This document shows, piece by piece, positions 16,175 to 26,135 of a stretch of DNA of 32,607 nucleotides (position 1 is its first letter; every line of letters begins with the position of its first letter). Location of the stretch: the NCBI RefSeq assembly GCF_000767835.1, contig NZ_JPEN01000028.1:18929-51535 (forward strand). The letters are read 5' to 3'. The stretch is from Streptococcus sinensis (GTDB lineage: Bacteria; Bacillota; Bacilli; Lactobacillales; Streptococcaceae). The notes under the pieces are model-generated. The model saw only the letters and a list, made by a program, of their open reading frames with translations. It searched no databases and was not told where the DNA came from. A program made the translations under genes and the position numbers.

Positions 16175-16942
16175 TTATGGACTTATCATGGATTTCACCG
16201 GTTCAAAACTTCTGCGATGAATCGGTGTGACACCGTATTTTTCCAGTCCTTCCAGATGCAATTTGGTGCCATAACCAGCATTCTGGGCAAAGTCATAGCC
16301 TGGATAAACCTGATCAAAATCTGTCATCATCTTGTCCCTCGTTACCTTGGCCACGATGGAAGCCGCAGCGATGGACAAGGAATTAGCATCACCCTTGATG
16401 ATGGACTGCTGAGGAAAGGGCAAGTCTAACTTCATCGCGTCAATCAAAAGGCAATCCGGCTTTATCTTGAGCTGGGCTACAGCTTCTACCATGGCTAGCT
16501 TGGTTGCTTCATAGATATTGACTCGGTCAATCGTTTGATTGTCCATAATCCCCAAGCCAACGGCTAAGGCTTGATCTAGCACCGCTTGATAAATTTCATG
16601 ATGCCTTTTCTTGGGAATCTTCTTACTGTCATTCAGACCTTTGATTTTACAGTCAGGAGGCAGAATGACTGCTGCTGCAACCACTGGACCCGCTAAAGGA
16701 CCTCGTCCGACTTCATCAATGCCAGCCAGGACTTGAAATCCCTGACTGTACAGTTCTTTTTCATAACGCAGCATAAACTCCAGACGCAGGTCTTCATCTA
16801 GCTCTGCTTGGATTTCTTTTTGGCGCTTGAGTAGCAGTTTTTGAACACCGCTCCGCTCATCCTGCTTTAAAGCCTGAAAAAGTGGATCCTGCAAGTCAGA
16901 AACTTGAGCTAGCTGCTCTTGGATTTCCTTAATCGTGGGCAT
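16175..16942 (-). CDS. rnhB: Ribonuclease HII
   Basis: RNase HII removes ribonucleotides from DNA and RNA primers in RNA-DNA hybrids. I start it at ATG 16942 ([10 protein letters not shown], 255 residues) because GGAGG lies at good spacing there; this start is inside the end of rbgA (14-base overlap), a common arrangement. The N-terminal extension (1-70) is typical of Gram-positive RnhB. Catalytic acids are D76-E77 in [17 protein letters not shown], then the aspartate in [12 protein letters not shown]. The motif [14 protein letters not shown] and the final [12 protein letters not shown] complete the signature. It is translationally coupled to rbgA. Confidence 0.95.
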   Translation of the reverse strand: MPTIKEIQEQLAQVSDLQDPLFQALKQDERSGVQKLLLKRQKEIQAELDEDLRLEFMLRYEKELYSQGFQVLAGIDEVGRGPLAGPVVAAAVILPPDCKIKGLNDSKKIPKKRHHEIYQAVLDQALAVGLGIMDNQTIDRVNIYEATKLAMVEAVAQLKIKPDCLLIDAMKLDLPFPQQSIIKGDANSLSIAAASIVAKVTRDKMMTDFDQVYPGYDFAQNAGYGTKLHLEGLEKYGVTPIHRRSFEPVKSMISP

Positions 16943-17780
16943 CCAATTCCTCCAGACCATCCAGTGTATAACGACCTAAGCGCCCATCACGCACTTCCTT
17001 GACAAAGAGGCTGTAAAAGCGATCGTAGTCCTCTCTGAAGCCCAATTTCTGGGTCATATCCATAATCATGTCTGGCGCTTCCAGCTCTAAATCCAGCTGC
17101 TTAAAGCGCTCCTGCAGTGCCTTAGGATAATGCTCTTTGAAATAATTGAGTCCGAAAATCGTGACCTCATCCATTGGTAGCAAATTGTCCTTGATAGCAC
17201 CCGTCAAAGCGAGTTTCAAAGCCACCATTTCATCTTCAAATTTTGGCCAAAGAATCCCCGGTGTGTCTAGAATTTCCAAATCCTTATTGGACTTGAGCCA
17301 CTGCTGACCTTTGGTGACCCCTGGTTTATTGCCGACTATCGCAATTTTCTTACCAGCTAGCCGGTTCATCAGCGTGGACTTTCCAGCATTGGGAATCCCG
17401 ATAATCATAGTTCGCAGGGTTTCAATTTGAATTCCTCTTTCCCGCTGGCGAACTAGCTTATCAGCCATCAATTTCTTAGCTGCTTCGGTTACTTTTTTGA
17501 CTGCAGATTGCTCCTTAGAGTTAATAGCCAAGGTTTTGATTCCCTGACCTTCAAAATAAGCCTGCCATTCCTTGGTTAAGGTCGGATCTGCCAGGTCAGC
17601 CTTGTTTAAAATCAATAACTTGGGCTTGTCCCCAACAATTTTAGTCAGCATAGGATTTTGACTGGATAAAGGCAGCCTCGCATCCACCAAAATCGTCACA
17701 AAATCTACAAATTTAATATTTTCTTGAACCTGTCTCCGAGCCTTGGACATGTGGCCTGGAAACCATTGAATCGTTGCCAT
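16929..17780 (-). CDS. rbgA: Ribosome biogenesis GTPase RbgA (YlqF)
   Basis: RbgA is needed for late assembly of the 50S subunit. It is a circularly permuted GTPase, and the order is visible here: G4 NKAD (59-62), then the P-loop GIPNAGKST (128-136), then G3 DTPG (172-175). The N-terminus [16 protein letters not shown] and the RNA-binding C-terminal domain match the family, as does the 283-residue length. It is the first gene of a unit continuing with rnhB, the antiterminator and maa, and has an extended -10 promoter upstream. Confidence 0.96.
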   Translation of the reverse strand: MATIQWFPGHMSKARRQVQENIKFVDFVTILVDARLPLSSQNPMLTKIVGDKPKLLILNKADLADPTLTKEWQAYFEGQGIKTLAINSKEQSAVKKVTEAAKKLMADKLVRQRERGIQIETLRTMIIGIPNAGKSTLMNRLAGKKIAIVGNKPGVTKGQQWLKSNKDLEILDTPGILWPKFEDEMVALKLALTGAIKDNLLPMDEVTIFGLNYFKEHYPKALQERFKQLDLELEAPDMIMDMTQKLGFREDYDRFYSLFVKEVRDGRLGRYTLDGLEELDAHD

Positions 17781-17846
17781 AATATTTCTCCTATTGAGTC
17801 TAATTTCTCATTGAAAAAAGCCATTAAAAGGGCTCTGTTTACGTTT

Positions 17847-17855
17847 ATTATAGCA
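17847..17855 (-). promoter_or_regulatory. Extended -10 promoter of rbgA
   Basis: TGCTATAAT on the minus strand. A TTGCGA lies 19 bases further upstream, a poor -35 distance, so the extended -10 is the main element. The leader is about 60 bases. Confidence 0.65.
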
Positions 17856-17890
17856 GAAAAGACCAAAAATGTCGCAAGGCAATGCTGAAA

Positions 17891-18019
17891 TCATGAGAAA
17901 CTTTGACAGGCTTCGCCATTAAAGAAGCGCTCAAGTATTTCGTAGCCCTGCCCGAAAATATTAGCTGCGTATTTATGGATAACCATAGTCCTGATAATGG
18001 CACAGCCATTGATATTACC
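17891..18019 (-). other. Possible degraded coding segment between carB and rbgA
   Basis: A 42-codon minus-strand frame reads TMVIHKYAANIFGQGYEILE and on to NGEACQSFS before TGA. It looks protein-like and is preceded in the same frame by several TAG/TGA codons, as expected of decay. Longer open frames on either strand here (for example plus 17903-18211) run through the terminator hairpin and are not convincing genes. No family is recognised. Confidence 0.25.
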
Positions 18020-18115
18020 CTAAAGCTTTCTGAGCGGAAGGCTGGTGTCCTAAGCTTTTGCAGCTTTGTTTTTTCAGCTCTCGTCATCTTTGAATACATC
18101 TATAATTTCTTTGAT

Positions 18116-18166
18116 AAGAAAAAACAACATGATTCCATAATTGTTGGAGTCATGTTATTTTTGTAT
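18116..18166 (-). terminator. Bidirectional terminator downstream of carB
   Basis: A 12-bp stem (18126-18137 with 18145-18156, one G-T wobble) with a 7-base loop has GTTTTTTCTT after it on the minus strand and ATTTTTGT on the plus strand. It is the first strong terminator after carB and probably ends the pyrimidine operon. Confidence 0.82.
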
Positions 18167-18213
18167 AAACGCTTTAATTTACCTGTACAAATTGCCAAAA
18201 AGTCTCAATAGCA

Positions 18214-18508
18214 TCAGAAACTTAACCAAGCATAGTCCTCAACTGAAAATATTAGCTCATTTCCTGCTGGGACTCTCTTTCCAGATTCACCCTAACATCC
18301 GCTTTGGAGCAACGCTTGTATGCCCTCTTTCCCAAGAACGCTTGAATAGTCGCCTTGAGACAGGTAGACCAGATCAGTCCAGTGCAATCAGCTCTTCTGG
18401 ATTAAAGTAAAATTGACCATTAAGCGGATAATTGCTGGTGCCGTTGGACAGATGGATTGTGTCATCGATCCCCTCTTAGTTGCTAGCTGTGACATGATAG
18501 AGTGACAT
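18214..18508 (-). pseudogene. Degraded small gene downstream of carB
   Basis: A minus-strand gene remnant with a good start: AAAGGAG then ATG at 18508 (MSLYHVTASN). It is broken by TAA at 18476, runs on as EGIDDTIHLSNGTSNYPLNG and NPEELIALD, then meets TGA at 18374. From there the other frame continues TDLVYLSQGDYSSVLGKEGI and QALLQSGC, a TAG at 18292, then VEDYAWLSF and a stop at 18214. The intact protein would have been about 98 residues; two nonsense codons in the first frame, one frameshift and one later stop are needed to explain it. It lies in the pyrimidine transcript, about 100 bases after the carB stop and before the terminator. The family is not recognised. Confidence 0.5.
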
Positions 18509-18609
18509 TATTTCTCCTTTGCATTCAGCTTCTCTCAAGATTAGCTGTATAAGATCGCCTTCCCAACTCGTACACAGACAAATGCCGATATTGGACTTAA
18601 AATCTATCT

Positions 18610-21600
18610 CTAAATCGCCTCTGTAGTGAAACTGCGGCTTTCCAGTACCTTCAGCATGGCATCAGCTGTATCCAAGGCTGTAAAGAGTGGAACTCCGTGC
18701 TCAATAGCTGAGCGGCGGATAATTTGACCATGCTTGTCAGCTGTGCGCTTGGTCCCAACCGTATTAATAATAGCCTGAACCTTGCCCTTGCGGATATAGG
18801 CTGGGATGTCCTTGTCATCATCACTGCCGATTTTTTCTACAAGTCGGACGTGTAGAGCATGATTTTCAAAATAAGAGGCTGTTCCCTTGGTTGCCCAGAT
18901 ACTATAGCCGATATTGGCAAAGCGCTGAGCCAGCTGCAGGGCTTCTTCCTTACTATCATCTGCGATAGTAAAGACAATATTGCCGAAGTTTGGCAGATGA
19001 AGATAGGAAGCCTCAAAAGCCTTGTAGAGAGCTTTTTCCAGGGTGCGGTCACTGCCCATGACTTCACCAGTAGACTTCATTTCAGGTCCCAAGAGACTAT
19101 CGACCTTAGCCAGCTTGGTAAAGGAGAAAACCGGAGCCTTGATATGAATCATGGAACTTTCTGGATGGAGGCCATCTTCATAGCCCAGCTCTGCCAAGGT
19201 TTCCCCAAGGATCAAACGAGTCGCTACTTGCGCCATCGGAATATCGGTCACCTTGGACAAGAAAGGAACAGTCCGGCTGGCCCGTGGATTGACCTCAATG
19301 ACATAGACCTGCTCATCTTTGATGACGAACTGAATATTCATCATGCCGATACAGTTCAGTCCCAGAGCCAAACGCTTGGTGTAGTCTGCAATAGTATCCT
19401 TGACTTTCTGTGACAGGGTTTGAGGAGGATAGGCAGCCATGGAATCCCCTGAATGAACCCCAGCCCGCTCGATATGCTCCATAATCCCAGGAATCAAGAC
19501 CTGACGGCCGTCAGAAATGGCGTCCACTTCACACTCGTCACCGACAATGTAAGAATCCACCAAAACCGGATGGTCTGGACTGGCCTTAACCGCTGTCCGC
19601 ATATAAGAGCGTAGATCCGCTTCGTTTTCTACGATTTCCATGGCACGGCCACCCAAGACATAGGAAGGTCGCACCAGAACGGGGAATCCAATTTTACGAG
19701 CAGCCTCTACTGCTTCCTCTTCATTAGTGGCCGTCTGACCCGGCGGCTGCGGAATATCCAGCTCCTTCAGAGCTTGCTCAAAGAGATCCCGATCCTCAGC
19801 CCGATCCAAGTCCGCCACCTGAGTCCCCAGAATCCTAACGCCAGCCTTAAACAGAGGCTCTGCCAGATTGATGGCTGTTTGACCGCCAAACTGAACAATA
19901 ACCCCCTTAGGTTGCTCCAGATCAATGACATTCATAACATCTTCGAAGGTCAGCGGCTCAAAATAGAGCTTGTCAGAGACAGAAAAGTCAGTCGATACAG
20001 TCTCTGGATTGCTGTTCATAATAATCGCTTCGTAGCCAGCTGCCTGAATAGCCTTTACAGAATGAACAGTCGCATAGTCAAATTCGACTCCCTGCCCGAT
20101 TCGGATAGGACCAGAGCCCAGCACTAGAACTGATTCCTTGCTGGATTTGACAGATTCATTCTCAAAGCCATAGGTAGAGTAGAAATAAGGCGTAGCAGAC
20201 TCGAACTCAGCAGCACAGGTATCGACCATCTTGTAAACCGGCACAATCTTCTGCTCCTGTCGGATGCGACGCACCTGCTCGGCTGTCATGTCCCACAAGG
20301 CAGCAATCTTAGTATCCGCAAAGCCATTTTGCTTGGCCTTCTTGAGCACATAACTATCTCCGATATGACTAAGCAGTTCCTGCTCGATTTCGTAAATGTG
20401 GAGTAGCTTATCCAGGAAAAAGACATCAATCTTGGTCAGCTCGGCAATTTCATCTGGACTGTAACCACGGCGAATAGCCTCTGAGATGTAGAAAATCCGG
20501 TCGTCTTGCGCCTTGACAATCTTCCTCATCAGCTCATCATCGCTTACTTGTCTGAGAGCAGGCAGCTCATTGTGGTCCGCACCAACTTCAAGAGAACGGC
20601 AGGCCTTGAGCAGACTCTCCTCGATATTGCGGCCGATAGCCATGACTTCGCCTGTCGCCTTCATCTGGGTTCCCAGACGGCGCTCACCCTGCTCAAATTT
20701 ATCAAATGGAAAGCGTGGAATTTTAGCGACCACATAGTCCAGAGCCGGCTCAAACATAGCATAGGTAGAGCCTGTCACTGGATTGATGATTTCATCCAAT
20801 GTAAGCCCGACTGCGATTTTAGCCGCCAGCTTGGCAATCGGATAGCCAGTTGCCTTAGAGGCTAAAGCTGATGAGCGAGAAACCCGCGGATTTACCTCGA
20901 TGACATAGTATTTGAAACTATGCGGATCCAGAGCCAGCTGCACATTACAGCCGCCCTCAATCTTCAGCGCACGAATAATCTTGAGACTGGCATCCCGCAG
21001 CATCTGGTATTCATAGTCTGAGATAGTCTGACTAGGTGCAAAGACGATAGAATCCCCTGTATGGATGCCGACTGGGTCAAAGTTTTCCATATTACATACG
21101 ACCAGCGCATTGTCGGCGCCATCCCGCATGACTTCGTATTCGATTTCCTTAAACCCTGCTATAGAGCGCTCGATTAGACACTGAGTAACCGGAGAGAGTT
21201 TGAGGCCATTTTCTGCGATTTCCTGCAGCTCTTCCTTATTGCTACAGATACCGCCGCCAGTTCCTCCCAGTGTAAATGCCGGACGGACAATGACTGGATA
21301 ACCGATATCAGCCGCAAATTCCAGCGCTTCATCAACTGTATTGACAATTTCTGACTCAGGGATGGGCTGACCTAGCTCTTCCATCAGCTGCTTGAAAAGG
21401 TCTCGGTCTTCTGCTTGGTCAATGGCCGATAACTTGGTCCCTAAGAGCTCCACACCCAACTCTTCTAGGAGCCCTGACTTGGATAATTCCATGGCCATAT
21501 TGAGTCCAGTCTGACCACCCAGAGTAGGCAGAAGAGCATCTGGCCGCTCCTTGCGCAGAATCCGCGCAACAAACTCCAGCGTGATAGGCTCGATATAAAC

Positions 21601-21789
21601 CCGATCCGCAATTTCCTTGTCCGTCATGATGGTCGCCGGGTTGGAATTAACCAAGACGACACTGTAGCCCTCTTCTTTCAAGGACAGGCATGCCTGAGTC
21701 CCTGCATAGTCAAACTCCGCAGCCTGACCAATGACAATCGGACCAGAACCAATGACCATAATTTTCTGAATATCTTTACGTTTTGGCAT
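18610..21789 (-). CDS. carB: Carbamoyl-phosphate synthase, large subunit
   Basis: CarB makes carbamoyl phosphate from bicarbonate, ammonia delivered by CarA, and two ATP, feeding both pyrimidine and arginine synthesis. The 1059 residues are full length. Two homologous halves are visible: the first starts [22 protein letters not shown] and its ATP-grasp core has [12 protein letters not shown]; the second starts [20 protein letters not shown] near residue 556 and has [13 protein letters not shown]. The C-terminal allosteric MGS-like domain starts near residue 930 ([15 protein letters not shown]). It is the last gene of the pyr operon, 88 bases after carA. Confidence 0.97.
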   Translation of the reverse strand: MPKRKDIQKIMVIGSGPIVIGQAAEFDYAGTQACLSLKEEGYSVVLVNSNPATIMTDKEIADRVYIEPITLEFVARILRKERPDALLPTLGGQTGLNMAMELSKSGLLEELGVELLGTKLSAIDQAEDRDLFKQLMEELGQPIPESEIVNTVDEALEFAADIGYPVIVRPAFTLGGTGGGICSNKEELQEIAENGLKLSPVTQCLIERSIAGFKEIEYEVMRDGADNALVVCNMENFDPVGIHTGDSIVFAPSQTISDYEYQMLRDASLKIIRALKIEGGCNVQLALDPHSFKYYVIEVNPRVSRSSALASKATGYPIAKLAAKIAVGLTLDEIINPVTGSTYAMFEPALDYVVAKIPRFPFDKFEQGERRLGTQMKATGEVMAIGRNIEESLLKACRSLEVGADHNELPALRQVSDDELMRKIVKAQDDRIFYISEAIRRGYSPDEIAELTKIDVFFLDKLLHIYEIEQELLSHIGDSYVLKKAKQNGFADTKIAALWDMTAEQVRRIRQEQKIVPVYKMVDTCAAEFESATPYFYSTYGFENESVKSSKESVLVLGSGPIRIGQGVEFDYATVHSVKAIQAAGYEAIIMNSNPETVSTDFSVSDKLYFEPLTFEDVMNVIDLEQPKGVIVQFGGQTAINLAEPLFKAGVRILGTQVADLDRAEDRDLFEQALKELDIPQPPGQTATNEEEAVEAARKIGFPVLVRPSYVLGGRAMEIVENEADLRSYMRTAVKASPDHPVLVDSYIVGDECEVDAISDGRQVLIPGIMEHIERAGVHSGDSMAAYPPQTLSQKVKDTIADYTKRLALGLNCIGMMNIQFVIKDEQVYVIEVNPRASRTVPFLSKVTDIPMAQVATRLILGETLAELGYEDGLHPESSMIHIKAPVFSFTKLAKVDSLLGPEMKSTGEVMGSDRTLEKALYKAFEASYLHLPNFGNIVFTIADDSKEEALQLAQRFANIGYSIWATKGTASYFENHALHVRLVEKIGSDDDKDIPAYIRKGKVQAIINTVGTKRTADKHGQIIRRSAIEHGVPLFTALDTADAMLKVLESRSFTTEAI

Positions 21790-21877
21790 CTTTTACCTCG
21801 TTTTCTATTGTCTATGTCCCTGCATAAACTTAAATATACTGGCAAGCAAATTTGAATATAAATCTCCTAGCGCTGGG

Positions 21878-22969
21878 TTAGGAATCCTTTGAATGAATCT
21901 CTTGGAAAGTATCCATCATCTCCATAAATTCATCAAAGAGATAGCTGGCATCATGAGGGCCAGGTGCAGCATCAGGGTGAAATTGAACAGAGAAGGCCGG
22001 GTAATATCTGTGGCGCACTCCTTCAACGGATTTATCATTGATTTCTTCATGGGTCACAATTAAGCATGCCGGTAAATCCTCACGGCTAACTGCATAACCG
22101 TGATTTTGACTAGTAAAGTCAACTCGGCCTGTCGCAATCTCACGTACCGCATGATTGAAGCCACGATGACCGAACTTCATCTTATGCGTCCTAGCACCAT
22201 TGGCCATTGAGAAGAGCTGATGCCCCATACAGATACCAAAAATCGGAATCTTGCCCTGAACTCCCCGAATCATCTCCAGAGCCTCTGGCACATCCTCTGG
22301 ATTGCCTGGACCATTAGACAGCATGACTCCGTCGGGATTGAGCTGCAAAATTTCCTCGGCGCTGGTATCATAAGGTACCACTGTCACACTGCAGTTGCGC
22401 TTGGCTAGCTCTCGCAAAATAGAGTGTTTGAGACCAAAGTCCACCAATACCACGCTGCGGCCAGTTCCCGGAGCGGGGTAGGCTTGCTTAGCAGACACCT
22501 GCTTGATATTATCCGTTGGTAGGACTGTTGCCTGCAGCTGATCCTGGATGTGCTCAATCGTATCCTCTGCATTGGCAAGTGTCGCCTTCATGGTTCCGTG
22601 TTGGCGGATAACCTTTGTCAGTGCCCTTGTATCAATTCCTGAAATTCCTGGAATATCCTTCATTTTGAGAAACTCATCCAAAGACATTTGATTTCGCCAA
22701 TTGCTTGCGCGGCGGGCATGTTCATAAACAACCACCCCCTTGCAGGTCGGGCGGATAGACTCATAATCATCGCGATTAATGCCATAATTTCCCACAATCG
22801 GATAGGTAAAGGTTAAAATCTGACCATTATAAGATTGGTCTGTAATCGACTCTTGATAGCCCGTCATACCTGTGTTAAAGACAATTTCTCCTGTCACACT
22901 AAGGTCAGCTCCAAAAGCCTCTCCTTCAAAAATCATGCCATTTTCCAATACTAAAAGTCTTTTTGTCAT
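21878..22969 (-). CDS. carA: Carbamoyl-phosphate synthase, small (glutaminase) subunit
   Basis: CarA hydrolyses glutamine and channels ammonia to CarB. The 363 residues are standard. The N-terminal CPSase domain has [15 protein letters not shown] and the substrate region [12 protein letters not shown]. The class I glutaminase domain has the nucleophile C247 in GICMGHQLF and the catalytic histidine in [13 protein letters not shown]. The residue after HP is aspartate where many CarA proteins have glutamate; this is conservative and probably usual in streptococci. TGTCTCCTCC upstream on the plus strand corresponds to GGAGGAGACA before the ATG, a strong ribosome site. It follows a 153-base gap after pyrB that contains a hairpin element. 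Confidence 0.97.
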   Translation of the reverse strand: MTKRLLVLENGMIFEGEAFGADLSVTGEIVFNTGMTGYQESITDQSYNGQILTFTYPIVGNYGINRDDYESIRPTCKGVVVYEHARRASNWRNQMSLDEFLKMKDIPGISGIDTRALTKVIRQHGTMKATLANAEDTIEHIQDQLQATVLPTDNIKQVSAKQAYPAPGTGRSVVLVDFGLKHSILRELAKRNCSVTVVPYDTSAEEILQLNPDGVMLSNGPGNPEDVPEALEMIRGVQGKIPIFGICMGHQLFSMANGARTHKMKFGHRGFNHAVREIATGRVDFTSQNHGYAVSREDLPACLIVTHEEINDKSVEGVRHRYYPAFSVQFHPDAAPGPHDASYLFDEFMEMMDTFQEIHSKDS

Positions 22970-23064
22970 TGTCTCCTCCTTCTGTACCCAACTAACCCAA
23001 AGAATTAGTTGAGGGATTCAATTCACTTAACTGCAGTCACAGATTCTTGCTATCTATATAATAA

Positions 23065-23107
23065 GAGGGAGCAGGATGACCCTGTTTGAGTCCAACCCCA
23101 CTCCCAA
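23065..23107 (-). repeat. Hairpin element with GGGAGTGGGG end in the pyrB-carA gap
   Basis: On the minus strand an 11-bp stem with wobbles pairs GGGAGTGGGGT with ATCCTGCTCCC around a long loop. The GGAGTGGG-type end resembles short palindromic intergenic elements common in streptococci, and GAGTGGGACAG occurs again at 32552. No T-run follows, so it is not a clear terminator. Repeat status is inferred from two partial matches only. Confidence 0.4.
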
Positions 23108-23122
23108 CCGAAATATCTGAGA

Positions 23123-24040
23123 TTATTTACGTCCTTTGAGAACTGCCTCAATGATGGCCATTCTGACAAAAACACCATTGGTCATTTGTTCTACGATACG
23201 AGATTTTGGAGCCTCAACCAAGTGATCTGCAATTTCCACATCGCGGTTGACAGGCGCTGGGTGCATCAGGATAGCGGTATCCTTCATACGGTCATAGCGC
23301 TCTTGCGTCAAACCATGAAGTTTATGATAATTTTCCTTAGAGAAAATAGAGTTGTAGTCATGTCGCTCATGCTGCACGCGCAGGAACATCATCACGTCCA
23401 CCTGGTCAATTACTTCATCAATCGTTACGAATTTACCATAATCAGCAAACTCCGCGCTTCTCCACTCATCTGGACCAGCAAAGAAGAGCTCGGCACCGAG
23501 ACGTTTCAAGATTTGCATATTAGACTTGGCTACACGAGAGTGATCGAGGTCACCGGCAATAGCCACTTTCAAACCATCGAAATGGCCGAATTCTTGGTAA
23601 ATTGTCATCAAGTCAAGTAGGCTTTGGCTTGGGTGCTGACCAGAACCATCACCGCCATTTACGATGGAAGTTGTAATCGTTGGACTTTCGACCAATTCTT
23701 TATAGTAATCCACCTCGGGGTGACGGATAACACAGACGTCTACACCGATAGCCGACATAGTCAAAATCGTGTCATATAAGGTTTCTCCCTTATTGACTGA
23801 GCTTGTCTTGACATCAAAGTCAAGCAGGTCACATCCAAGTTTCAATTCTGCTACTTCAAAAGCCTTGTGAGTCCGAGTCGAAGGTTCAAAGAAGAGATTC
23901 GCAACGATATGCTGCTCATCGTAATGAACCTTTGCGCCGTTTTTGAATTCAATCCCGCGCTTAATCAGGGCCATCACTTCTTCGTTAGTGAGGTGTTCCA
24001 TAGATACAAGGTTTTTAAGTGCGATTTGATTTGATGACAT
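23123..24040 (-). CDS. pyrB: Aspartate carbamoyltransferase, catalytic subunit
   Basis: PyrB condenses carbamoyl phosphate with aspartate, the first committed step of pyrimidine synthesis. The 305 residues fit the Gram-positive catalytic chain. The carbamoyl-phosphate loop is [16 protein letters not shown] near residue 51, the [16 protein letters not shown] motif is near 136, and [11 protein letters not shown] near 258 binds substrate. No regulatory PyrI is present, as usual in Firmicutes. AAAGGAG precedes the ATG. The 56-base gap after pyrP has no second PyrR site that I can see. Confidence 0.97.
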   Translation of the reverse strand: MSSNQIALKNLVSMEHLTNEEVMALIKRGIEFKNGAKVHYDEQHIVANLFFEPSTRTHKAFEVAELKLGCDLLDFDVKTSSVNKGETLYDTILTMSAIGVDVCVIRHPEVDYYKELVESPTITTSIVNGGDGSGQHPSQSLLDLMTIYQEFGHFDGLKVAIAGDLDHSRVAKSNMQILKRLGAELFFAGPDEWRSAEFADYGKFVTIDEVIDQVDVMMFLRVQHERHDYNSIFSKENYHKLHGLTQERYDRMKDTAILMHPAPVNRDVEIADHLVEAPKSRIVEQMTNGVFVRMAIIEAVLKGRK

Positions 24041-24096
24041 GATGTTATACTCCTTTTATATTAAAAACGTTGAACAAATGTAGCAAGCTTGTCAGC

Positions 24097-25377
24097 CTAA
24101 TTTTTAGGTTCTGGCAGGATGAGGTAGAGTGCAATTCCTAGAACAGTTGATAGAGCAACTCCTGAAATTTGCAGACCTGATAGTTGCAGGGTCAGACCAC
24201 CGATACCAGATACCAAAATGACACTGGCAATCAGCAGGTTCTTTTTGTTGTCAAGATTGGTTTGCGCTTCAATCAGAATTTTAAGACCACTGGAAGCAAT
24301 TACCCCAAATAAAGCAATCGAAATGCCTCCCAAAACTGGGCTTGGAATCGATTGGAGCAGGGCAGAAACCTTGCCCACGAAACTCATGACAATGGCCAGT
24401 ACTGCAGCACCAGCAATCACATAAACACTGTAGATTTTATTGAGCGCCATAACCCCGATATTTTCACCATAGCTGGTCACCGGCGGAGCACCAAAGATAC
24501 CCGCGATGACCTGAGCCAGACCATCCCCAGCCAAGGTCTTATCCAAACCAGGCTCTTTAAAGAAATCCTTGCCTGTCAAGCTATTCAGAACCATAACATG
24601 CCCAAAGTGCTCTGTCATCGTTACAAAGGCGATCGGTGCCATTGTTAAGATTGCACTTGGATACAATTTAAAATCATAATCTAAAAACGGAAGATTCATT
24701 GGCGGAACGTGGAACCAAGAAGCTTTTGTCACGTTGGCGAAGGAGATAATCTCCTGACCTGTCACTGCTCCGGCAATCAAAGCAAAGATATATCCAACAA
24801 TCAAGCCCAGCAGAACCGGAATAATACCAACGATTTTCTTACCGTAGATGTTAAAGAGAATGACGCATAGAAGGGTTACCATGCCGATAGCAAAGTAGGT
24901 GATGTCGTAGACCTTCTGGTCTCCAACAGTCTTATACATCACATCGCCAACAGCTGTACCCGCTAGACTCAGGCCAATCACCATGATGATAGGCCCTACC
25001 ACTACTGGCGGCAAAATCTTATCAATCCAAGCATTCCCTGCGAATTTCACGATGAGGGCTACGATAAAGTAGACCAGACCGCCCGTGATGGCACCTTGCG
25101 CCACTGCTGCAATCCCATCTGTCTTCATCAGCATTTGCATGGCAGCGATATAAGCGAAACTCGAACCCATATAAGCAGGAATCTTGTACTTGGTCACTGT
25201 CAAGTGAGCCAGCGTACCTAAACCACTTGAAAACAGGGCTACCGCTGGGTCAATTCCCACCAGAATCGGAACCAAGACCGTCGCACCAAACATGGCGAAC
25301 AAATGCTGGAATGAAAGTCCTAAGAGTAAACCAGGTTTTGGCATATCATGGACATCGTATTTAACTTCTTGACTCAT
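24097..25377 (-). CDS. pyrP: Uracil permease (NCS2/UraA family)
   Basis: This is a uracil-proton symporter in the cytoplasmic membrane. The 426 residues contain about 12-14 hydrophobic segments. Family marks are [14 protein letters not shown] near residue 24, [11 protein letters not shown] near 72, and [16 protein letters not shown] near 234, which contains the substrate-binding glutamate; [11 protein letters not shown] near 280 is the second NCS2 signature. Its ATG overlaps the pyrR stop by four bases (ATGA), so translation is coupled. Position between pyrR and pyrB in a PyrR-regulated operon makes uracil the likely substrate rather than xanthine. Confidence 0.95.
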   Translation of the reverse strand: MSQEVKYDVHDMPKPGLLLGLSFQHLFAMFGATVLVPILVGIDPAVALFSSGLGTLAHLTVTKYKIPAYMGSSFAYIAAMQMLMKTDGIAAVAQGAITGGLVYFIVALIVKFAGNAWIDKILPPVVVGPIIMVIGLSLAGTAVGDVMYKTVGDQKVYDITYFAIGMVTLLCVILFNIYGKKIVGIIPVLLGLIVGYIFALIAGAVTGQEIISFANVTKASWFHVPPMNLPFLDYDFKLYPSAILTMAPIAFVTMTEHFGHVMVLNSLTGKDFFKEPGLDKTLAGDGLAQVIAGIFGAPPVTSYGENIGVMALNKIYSVYVIAGAAVLAIVMSFVGKVSALLQSIPSPVLGGISIALFGVIASSGLKILIEAQTNLDNKKNLLIASVILVSGIGGLTLQLSGLQISGVALSTVLGIALYLILPEPKN

Positions 25378-25901
25378 GATGCATCCTCCTCTACGATGAG
25401 GACTCGGTCCTGACCATCTTTTTCTGTCATTTCGACAATGATTTCCTCTCGACGGCTAGTTGGAATATTTTTACCAACGTAATCTGCTCGAATCGGCAAT
25501 TCGCGATGACCACGGTCAACCAGAACCGCCAAACTGACACGAGATGGCCTGCCATGACTGACCAGATTGTCAATAGCTGCGCGAATGGTCCGCCCTGTAT
25601 AGAGAACATCGTCCACCAGAATCACTTCACGGTCAGTAATATCAAATGGAATCAGTGTTGTATCTTCCTCGACCTTGACATCATCCCGAAAAGGCTTGGT
25701 ATCCACTTCACCGACTGGAATATCGATATTTTCCAACTGAGCCAGTCGCTGCTGGATGCGCTTGGCAATGAAAACCCCTCTGGTCTTAATGCCCGCCAAA
25801 ACAATCTGGCTTAAATCCTTGTTGCGCTCGATGATTTCATAAGTAATCCGTGTAATGGCACGGTTCATGGTGATGTCATCGACAACTTCTTTTGTCTTCA
25901 T
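25374..25901 (-). CDS. pyrR: PyrR: pyrimidine operon attenuation protein / uracil phosphoribosyltransferase
   Basis: PyrR binds a hairpin in pyr mRNA when UMP/UTP is high and so lets the terminator form; it also has weak uracil phosphoribosyltransferase activity. The 175 residues match the family. The PRPP-binding motif is [19 protein letters not shown] near 93-111, and [20 protein letters not shown] near 130-150 contains RNA-binding residues. AGGAGGT lies just before the ATG at 25901. It is the first gene of pyrR-pyrP-pyrB-carA-carB and its own leader carries the PyrR target, so it is autoregulated. Confidence 0.97.
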   Translation of the reverse strand: MKTKEVVDDITMNRAITRITYEIIERNKDLSQIVLAGIKTRGVFIAKRIQQRLAQLENIDIPVGEVDTKPFRDDVKVEEDTTLIPFDITDREVILVDDVLYTGRTIRAAIDNLVSHGRPSRVSLAVLVDRGHRELPIRADYVGKNIPTSRREEIIVEMTEKDGQDRVLIVEEDAS

Positions 25902-25920
25902 CTAAACCTCCTAAAAGCAT

Positions 25921-26045
25921 AAGAAAAAGTCCCCTTTACAAGGAGACTTCAGAAAATATAGACAGGCTGGCACAAGACGCACTTGTTTACACTCCGCCCA
26001 TCATTTTTACTTTGCTCCTTGCCCATCTCTCTGGATAGAATTAAA
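25921..26045 (-). promoter_or_regulatory. PyrR-dependent attenuator in the pyr operon leader
   Basis: On the minus strand the PyrR-binding loop reads TATCCAGAGAGATGGGCAAGG (about 26015-26035), close to the known consensus ARUCCNGNGAGGYU. About 65 bases later a terminator has a 10-bp stem (25940-25949 with 25927-25936, 3-base loop) and a T-rich tail at 25921-25926. This is the standard anti-antiterminator/terminator arrangement. It is the only PyrR site I see in the operon. Confidence 0.88.
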
Positions 26046-26064
26046 GGATTATTTAATTTTTTAT

Positions 26065-26093
26065 ACTATATCACAAATTAAAAACTATTTCAA
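26065..26093 (-). promoter_or_regulatory. Sigma-A promoter of the pyr operon
   Basis: Minus-strand TTGAAA (26088-26093), 17-base spacer, then TATAGT (26065-26070) with TG one base upstream of the -10. The start near 26058 leaves a leader of about 157 bases holding the attenuator. Confidence 0.82.
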
Positions 26094-26135
26094 GAAAAAA
26101 ATTATGTTTTTTATGATTATCTTAGATAAGCATCA
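26094..26135 (-). terminator. Weak candidate terminator after the lipoprotein gene
   Basis: An imperfect stem (26125-26135 with 26112-26121) overlaps the stop codon and is followed after some A residues by a run of seven T on the minus strand. It is weaker than the other terminators here. Confidence 0.35.

Noticed and set aside
17903-18211. Plus-strand open frame of 102 codons between rbgA and carB
   Set aside because: It runs straight through the strong terminator hairpin at 18126-18156, has no ribosome site, and is opposite a more protein-like minus-strand frame.
18141-18410. Plus-strand open frame of 89 codons
   Set aside because: It starts in the loop of the terminator and lies antisense to the degraded minus-strand gene; no ribosome site or promoter is visible.
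24041-24096. Second PyrR attenuator between pyrP and pyrB
   Set aside because: The 56-base gap has neither the PyrR loop consensus nor a terminator stem with a T-run.
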